Source: Euonymus europaeus (lineage: Eukaryota; Streptophyta; Magnoliopsida; Celastrales; Celastraceae). From it: a stretch of DNA of 64,000 bases. Location of the stretch: contig OY756960.1 in the NCBI GenBank assembly GCA_963580455.1, positions 26,719,238-26,783,237 of the forward strand, in the 5' to 3' direction. The translations under genes were made by a program, and so were the position numbers. The notes under the pieces were generated by a model, which searched no databases, had not been told where the DNA came from, and saw nothing but the letters and a program-made list of their open reading frames with translations. Shown here piece after piece: positions 57,601 to 64,000 of the stretch. Each line of letters starts with the position of its first letter. Within the stretch, counting starts at the first letter, position 1.

Positions 57601-58248
57601 ACATTCTACATTTCACATTTGGTAGTCATATTTGGTGGATGAAACTTGTTTAAGGTCAAGAATGGTTGGTTAGGCAAGTTAGACAAGTTAGGCAAATTAG
57701 GCAAGTTAGGCAAATTTCCAATTTGCATTCCATCTATAAATAGATGAGCAATTTCATTGTGAAGATACAACACAAGTGAAGAAGAGAAAAACTTGAGAGA
57801 GTTTTTGGAGAGTGCCTGCAAAGAGTTGTTTCTTGCACAGAGAGAGTGAGTAATACACTAGGTGTATTAGGGGTTTGGGTGAGTGTTTCCAAATTATTAT
57901 TTCACTCTTGTATCCTGTAGTGGAGTGTACTGCAGAAGATTGTTGTACCCATTATTTTAATAGTGGAAGTTTTTAGCTGGACTACGGTCCCGTGGTTTTT
58001 CCTTGTGAAGGATTTTCCACGTAAAAATTCTGGTGCGGTTATTGTTGGTTCCTCGGTCTACTTATCGATCAAGTAAGTTGTTATGATATATTGTGCTATT
58101 AATTGCATGTCTAGGAAAATTCTGTCTAAGGAGATTGATATTTAAGTGGACCAGTGTGTCCCTCCAATCTTTTCTGGGAATTTACCTGGTGTAATTAGTG
58201 GTATAATTATTCATATACTCTTCACTTGTATCGCTTCATTTCTCAACA
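57600..58248 (+). mobile_element. Copia-type LTR (solo or remnant)
   Basis: The region has a promoter-like CTATAAATAG (57734-57743) and a CAGAGAGAGTGAG leader, then a 3' portion reading CCCGTGGTTTTTCC...GGATTTTCCACGTAAAA. That resembles the R-U5 zone of Tnt1/Tork-class copia LTRs. It ends near CTCAACA at 58248. No primer-binding site, gag or pol follows, so a solo LTR or fragment is likely. The left boundary is uncertain and no target duplication was confirmed. Confidence 0.5.
57670..57714. repeat. 9-bp minisatellite (TTAGGCAAG)n within the LTR
   Basis: Five consecutive 9-base units: TTAGGCAAG, TTAGACAAG, TTAGGCAAA, TTAGGCAAG, TTAGGCAAA. They lie about 20 bases upstream of the LTR TATA box, where copia LTRs often carry repeated enhancer-like boxes. 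Confidence 0.85.
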
Positions 58249-59264
58249 CTTTGTAATGGCCAAAATGGTGTTTGAAAAAGTGTTATCCTTAACGATATGA
58301 AATAACGCTATTCGAAACATTTTTTTTTTGCGATCTATAAATAAGTCAGTTTAAAATAATAAATGTTGTTGCGAAAAACGTTCAATTATTATTTATACAA
58401 TTAATTGAAAGTGCTTGTTATCATTAATTAATTTTAAAAAAAATTATATTTCTAAAAAAGAAAACTCCTAAAATTCAAACTGTTTGTTTGTTTGTTGATA
58501 AATCAAATTCAAGCAGTTCTTTTTTTTTTTTTTTGAGAACAAATTCAAGCAGTTCTTGATTCTTGCAGTAACATGAATATAAAAACAGTAGTACTTTATT
58601 ATGTTGGTTTATTATTCATTTTTCACAACTTAAAATTGTGGATCCACAATACTTTATATTAATATTATATAATTGTCTATCTATATCTTAAAAATTCTTA
58701 ATTATTTTTAATTATAATAATTTTTTTATAATTTTATATATAAAATTAATATAATAAAAAAGTGAATTAAACAATTCACAATATTTTATACAACTTAAAA
58801 TTGTGAATCTTATGATTTTTTAATATGAATTACTGGACCGGCAAAGGATTGAAGGAAAAAGGAGGGGAATTAAGGGATGATAAATGAAGTGTGTATAATG
58901 TGTATTGGCGCCCTTCCCGGCCCGGCCCATGGACGGCCTACTAGCCAGACAATTTTGAGCCCAGAGCGGTCCTGGGCTTATTTTTTTCCCAGGTATTACA
59001 GTAATTTCAATTTTAAAAAGTTATCTCAGACCATTGTTGAGAACCCAACGAGGTAGGAGTCCAGCCGGGTGAGCTCCGGACTAACGAAGACTGCGCCCCA
59101 AAAAGCACCGCTTCTCCTACGATTTCAGCTCTGCAGTACGGAATCCAATTTATTTCACTCTCTATTCAACGAAGAGAAACTTCCATCAGTCAGAAGCGTG
59201 GAGAAGCCTATTTGTTTCCATTGATTTAAGGCAATCGAATTTGGTTCTGCCATAAGACGGTGTG
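58249..59264. other. Intergenic, promoter side of TCF25 homologue
   Basis: AT-rich DNA with a short direct repeat AAATTCAAGCAGTTCTT (near 58505 and 58541) around a T-tract. The last 200 bases are GC-richer and form the TCF25 5'UTR. No other gene. Confidence 0.5.
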
Positions 59265-62200
59265 ATGTCGGCTAGGTTGCTGAAGCAGTTTTTGAAAGTG
59301 CAAGAACAGAAACAACAACAAGACCGCCGCGAAATTGTCAATGGAAGTGAAGATGAAGAGGATGCGGAATCTCCTCATTTTGGCAGCCGTTCTTCGATAA
59401 ACCCTTTCGACTTCCTTAACGAAGAAGATGACGATGAGCCTGACCAGGTTAATGTTCTCCATAATTTTATTCCTGTGTCATTTTTTACGACCAAGTAAAA
59501 CGTTATTAAGTTGCGATATTAGAAGCTGAATGGTTTATTGTTCTACTTGTTATCGGCGGCGTTGGTGCTGCTCGTTATTTATTGGATGAATGCTTTCAGA
59601 AATTTACTGATATCAAAGAGATTGTGCGTGTGAGTGACCGTCAATAAGGTCGAATGATTTCATTGATATGTTGGTTGATGGTTCTTCTTGTTACCCTTCT
59701 CCAAGCAACACTAACATTATTCTTAATTAACAATCAATTTTGATACGAATTTTTATTTTTAAAAATATGATTATTTTGCAAAAGACAAGGTACTGCACCC
59801 TCTACCTCTGGTTGTCTTCGTTGGCTAATTTTCAACTGTGCTTCATCAGGATGACTCAAAACCCACTGAGGAAACCTTCATAAGCAGCAGTAATGAAGTT
59901 AAACAAGAAATGACTGGAGTAAAAGGCACATCAACATCTAATTCCAAACCAAAGAAGAAGAACAAGAAGAAGAAAAAGAAAGGCAAAGAGGGTCCTTCTA
60001 CAAGTGCAAATAAAGTTCAAGAATCATTGGAGGAGGTTTTAGAAAATTTGTCTTTGGATGTTGAGCATTCTGCCAGGGGACCTGATCCTACAAAATCGAA
60101 CTTAGGAAAGGCAAAAGTTAATGATAAACTCGTTAAAAGATTTGATCAATCCATCTTACAAGTTAATCCCAAACATCTAAATCCTCAGAATGAATTACGG
60201 AAAATTTTTGGTTCCAAAGTGGTGAAGTCATTTGAGCAAAGTAATCAAGCTGGAACTTCTAGGCAGTTACGTGGGGGAAGAAGTGGGCCTCGTCATAGAA
60301 AAACTAATCTAGTCTCTCCATCGGAACACTGGCCTCAATGGGATGGATCCTTCTCAATGGAGTTATTGGAAACCAAGGACGGATGCAATTATTTCAGGTA
60401 GAGAACATCCTTTATTGCTTGATATAGTTGTATTGGTAACTTCTCACCTCTCTCTTTTGAGCTGCATCCTATGGTATTAGTTAGAGTATTTTTTTGAGAT
60501 CTATATAATGAATAGACCATATGCCAATTTACTTCTAACGAACATATTCGACCGACCGTCACATTATATGGGTGGGCAGTCGGGCACATGTTCATGAAAT
60601 ATTGTTACTAAATCTTATACCTTTCTGTTCTTCACACCAACAATCAAAACTGAATATAAAAAATTGAACATGAATGTCCTGTTACATAATGTGGACTTTA
60701 CCAGTCTGTCAGTCACTCTATTGATATGAAGGAGCATTGAGATGTTTCGGTCATACGAGTCCTGTCATTGGTTTTTTTGGGAACTGCAAGAGGTGTAACC
60801 CGTCATGCTGATTGAAATTTGTAAACTCATTTTATATTGTGGCTAGTTCTTTTTTCTCTCTCTCTCCTCTATGCATTAAAGCCAAGCTAGAACAAGCCAT
60901 GTTTGAATTCCCATCTGAAATGATAAGCTGATCTTATTCACCAACATCAACAAGGGTACATCATTTGGCTCTATGATGGGTTTCAGCTGCCCAAGCATCA
61001 TATTTATCAGGCCCTTTTTGGCTGAAAGCTAGTTTGATTGGGAAGCTTAGCGATTTGATGGTGGTCAGGCTTCATTACTTATCTTATTTATCTAGATGCT
61101 TATTATGCACGTGTGCAAGCTAGATGATGATCTTGTCTGATGAAATGAGGCCCGTTTATCCATTTGTTCCAATTATCTTTCATTGTTTCTCTCCATTCTC
61201 TATTATGTGGTCATGAATCTGTTTACATGGGCATTAATGTAGGTATGTGTACTCAACATCATATGATGAAACTCAGAGATTATTTGAAGCTGCCAAAGCT
61301 ACTCATGATCTGAATGGTGTAGCAGTTCTTCTGAGGCACCACCATTACCACATAGATTCCCTTATGGCATTGGCATACTATCATATGTTAACAGGTGAAC
61401 ATCAAACGTCAGTGGATGAGACTGCAATGTGTTTATATGCACTGGAATGTGCATGGCATCCCATGTTCACTCCTTTCATTGGTAATTGCCAATTGAAATA
61501 TAGCCATGAAACAAACAAGGCATTGTTCAAAACGCTTTTCACTCACATGAAAAGCTTAGATAGACGTGGTTGTTCTCGTTCTGCATTAGAAGTATGCAAG
61601 TTGTTACTTTCCCTGGATTCAGACGATCCTATGGGGGCATTGTTCTGCATTGACCACTTTGCTCTGAGGGCGGAGGAACATGCTTGGTTAGAACAATTTT
61701 CTGAAGAATATAAAAGTGATAATTCTTTATGGTTGTTTCCTAATTTTTCATATTCCTTGGCGATCTGCCGGTTTTATCTTGAGAAGGAGGGAACTTCGGG
61801 AGATTCTTCTGTGGGTGTGGCTAAGTCTAGATCTATTGATTTGATGAAGCAAGCATTGATGCTTCACCCTTCAGTTCTTAAAAAACTAGAAGCGAAGGTC
61901 CCTTTGAAAAATCAGGTCTGGACAACTATACTCAAGAATTCCTTTTTTCAAGCAGATAGAACAGGATCCCTATCGTTGGATCATCTTATTGATCTTTACA
62001 TAGAGAGAAGTTATATTATATGGAAGCGTCCAGAGCTGCAAAAGTTTCTTCAGGATGCTGCTGCAGAAGTCGTTGAATCTCTTGAACACAATATTAGTGA
62101 AGCAAAGGATTGGGCTTGTGTAAGAAGGGAAGCATTTTCTTCTGAGAGCAATGAGTAAGTATTCTAATTTATCTGAATCTGGTGTTTTAGCTTTATTTAA

Positions 62201-62733
62201 CTACTTCTTCAAACTTTGATTTAATGGCTCAAATTTTTTGTCATGTCTATATCAAATTATTGGCTGAAATAATGGGCCAATGCCAAATTTTGGATTGTAC
62301 CGAATCATCATATAAGCTCATTGGCGTTGATATGAGATTTTGAATTTTTTTTGACAAATTGCAGTGTATGCATTACAGTGGCAGTCTAGTGATTTGTCAT
62401 ACATCGTTGAGTTTCCAATCTTATAATTCAATGACAAGTTGAGGTGATTTGTTTACTAGGTATGTTCATTTGCTGGTTTCGGATTTCTCTGACAAAATGC
62501 CATCTCTTACACCCGAGAATCTGGAGAATGCCATGGTTGACTTGAGGGTTGTTGCTGGGCAGAATGGCGTCCAGGTTGGCAATCAACAAAATGGTGGTCC
62601 TGCTCCACGGCCTATTGCCAATCGCAACACATTGGCTGTCTTGATGGAGTCAATTTTACCATGGGTTCATTACGAAGATGGTGGGGATGGAGTAGCTGAT
62701 GAGGATGATGGGCACGGGGCCAGACATGATTAG
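59265..62733 (+). CDS. TCF25: TCF25/Rqc1 homologue (nulp1)
   Basis: Homologue of animal TCF25/NULP1 and yeast Rqc1, a component of the ribosome-associated quality-control complex that helps ubiquitinate stalled nascent chains on 60S subunits. Exons: 59265-59447, 59850-60397, 61243-62154 and 62460-62733; sum 1917 nt, 638 residues, phases 0, 2, 2. The N-terminus has acidic GSEDEEDAES, then a Lys tract (PKKKNKKKKKKGKE, about residues 94-108). The TCF25 domain covers about 230-580 with RLFEAAKATHDLNGVAVLLR, HIDSLMALAYYHMLTGEHQT, LYALECAWHPMF, GCSRSALEVCKLLLSLDSDD and WLFPNFSYSLAICRFYLE. The tail is acidic (YEDGGDGVADEDDGHG). Upstream GTG-ATG context makes ATG 59265 the natural start. I recall the Arabidopsis copy as At2g46900, next to the DUF1295 gene. 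Confidence 0.93.
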
Positions 62734-63316
62734 TGGGAAGCAATGGTATTATCGTATCAGTTATCTGGTTCTTGGCCGAACAAAGTTAATTTTCCAAATT
62801 TGTCTGTTTAGCTGAGAGTATTATAGCGTGTGAAAAGCAAGGCCTAGGGAAAATTCTTGCCTGTCTACATTTTTATGTGATTTCCAAACTGATGTAGTGT
62901 CTTGCATTTTAACATAGCTGATAGTAGCCAGTGTGCAATATGGATCCCTTATTACACTCTTCAGATGCCTACTTAGATTTCAACATATCCCGTTTGTAAT
63001 CTTTTGCCACATAATGATCTTGTTCTCCGCTGTTCCCTGCAGAGATCAAAATCATCAAATAATCGAATTTTCCAAGTTACACTATCATAGTTTCAGTTCT
63101 TTACATCATTCATTTGATAGGGTTGAAGTAATGGGCCAACAGCACTGAAAATTTAGGGGATATGGATTGTAAGGTTGGTACATGCCACCGGTTTGTAGAA
63201 AAAAATGTTCTCCGATTGGGATTCATGCTATCAATAAATTTCAATTGAAGTTTTATTCTCACAAAGTAATCCAGATGGGAATGAAGAAAAGTCATGTAAG
63301 AACCTAGGCGAGTATC
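62734..63316. other. Convergent 3' region of TCF25 and UNC93-like genes
   Basis: 3'UTR-like sequence of both genes, nothing else seen. Confidence 0.5.
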
Positions 63317-64000
63317 TCAAGAAGACTTGCTAAGTTCATTGGAGGCAGTGGGAGGAGCTGATGGCAAAACAGATCCATCTAGTTCTAGGGCTCCCTCCCT
63401 GGGTTTGTCTTCATCCTTTACAGCCAACATGATCAAGACTACCAGCAATGGATAGCTCAATGTGGTAAGTGACCAGTTCACGATAAACTGAGAAAGCAAA
63501 GAGACCTTGTTCGTGTCAACTTGCCATGCGACTGCAGCCCCAGCACTCTGCACTCCCTTGTAGAATCCGGCATACCTGCAATACTTGTATGATTAGCTAG
63601 TGTAGAGTGGAATGATCATGTAATGACAGTCTAAAGACTTTCTGATAGTTTCTTACAAGCAAGCAAAGTTACCTGCTAAGAACTTCAGAATCATCAGCCA
63701 GTGCTCCAATCACCCAATAAACCATGCTCTGAAACATGGAATCAAGCAAACCATAACAAAAGTACAGAAAAAATGGTCCAGCAAACTCTCCAGAGTCTTT
63801 GAAGTCAAGCCGCTTAGGAGGATCGCTATAGGAATACTTCAATTGGTTAGCTAGGCCGCCGCCCCAGATCGCTGTCCCTAGCAGACCAACTATTCCGATT
63901 CCTACGAATCCCCTGGTTCTTCGACTTGCAAAGCTGAAGTCCAGTATATACCCAATTCCAATCGATCCCAACATTTGTGCACCCCAATAGAAGATATTAT
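63317..64000 (-). CDS. UNC93-like major facilitator protein, C-terminal part (runs off the edge)
   Basis: Plant UNC93-like/DUF895 carrier of the MFS fold, an integral membrane protein. In plants this group is linked to potassium and stress responses. Two exons are present: 64000 (cut by the window edge) to 63673, and 63575-63317, joined in phase. The visible part reads FYWGAQMLGSIGIGYILDFS, FASRRTRGFVGIGIVGLLG, GPFFLYFCYGLLDSMFQSMV, YWVIGALADDSEVLSRYAGF and YKGVQSAGAAVAWQVD, then a last helix (LTTLSYPLLVVLIMLAV) and a short acidic cytosolic tail. The N-terminal two thirds lie beyond 64000. The splice CTTAGCAG|GTAACT to TGCAG|GTATGC restores SRYAGFYKG. Confidence 0.88.

Noticed and set aside
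1..64000. CRISPR array, operon, phage or bacterial elements
   Set aside because: All genes are split by GT-AG introns or are plant families; the repeats found are microsatellites, minisatellites or transposons without spacer structure.

Overview
The window is nuclear DNA of a flowering plant, almost certainly a eudicot and probably a rosid. Coding exons are separated by short AT-rich introns with GT-AG borders, intergenic DNA is AT-rich with plant transposon remnants, and the gene families (NGATHA B3 factor, NAC factors, P-class PPR protein, UNC93-like carrier, intron-containing elongator tRNA-Met) are plant-typical. I cannot name the species.

Layout. 152-2319 (+): eight-exon soluble inorganic pyrophosphatase. 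2320-9060: gene-free DNA with MITE-like and LINE remnants. 9274-10122 (+): NGATHA-type B3 factor. 10123-14494: gene-free, with a second LINE remnant. 14495-14578 (+): tRNA-Met(CAT) with a 10-nt intron. 14820-29335 (-): five tandem NAC genes (NAC-A to NAC-E), followed after an insertion by a sixth, inverted copy (NAC-F, 40631-42645, +). The gap between NAC-E and NAC-F holds a roughly 9.8 kb Helitron-like element (about 30193-39969) with two candidate 5' ends and two candidate 3' ends, a nested hAT-like element, a glutamine synthetase exon fragment and other gene scraps. 43403-45260 (-): unrecognised gene remnant with an EF-hand-like exon. 46092-48587 (+): intronless PPR protein. 49308-49679 (-): Kazal-type, probably GPI-anchored small protein. 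50768-52907 (-): purple-acid-phosphatase-like pseudogene with two nonsense codons and a frameshift. 55156-56354 (-): DUF1295 membrane protein. About 57600-58248: copia-type LTR remnant. 59265-62733 (+): TCF25/Rqc1 homologue. 63317-64000 (-): UNC93-like carrier running off the right edge.

Context. From memory of the Arabidopsis map, pyrophosphatase, NGA, PAP14, DUF1295 and TCF25 lie together on chromosome 2 (about At2g46860-At2g46900), while pyrophosphatase, NGA4, NTM1-type NAC genes, PPR and Kazal lie together on chromosome 4 (about At4g01480-At4g01575). This window appears to carry both sets interleaved in one order, which suggests the arrangement before duplication and fractionation. The neighbours are not an operon and need no shared function. 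The lively part is the NAC array: the NAC fold and intron positions are kept, but the DNA-contact motif and C-terminal tails diverge by internal repeats, loss of the membrane anchor, inversion and transposon insertion.
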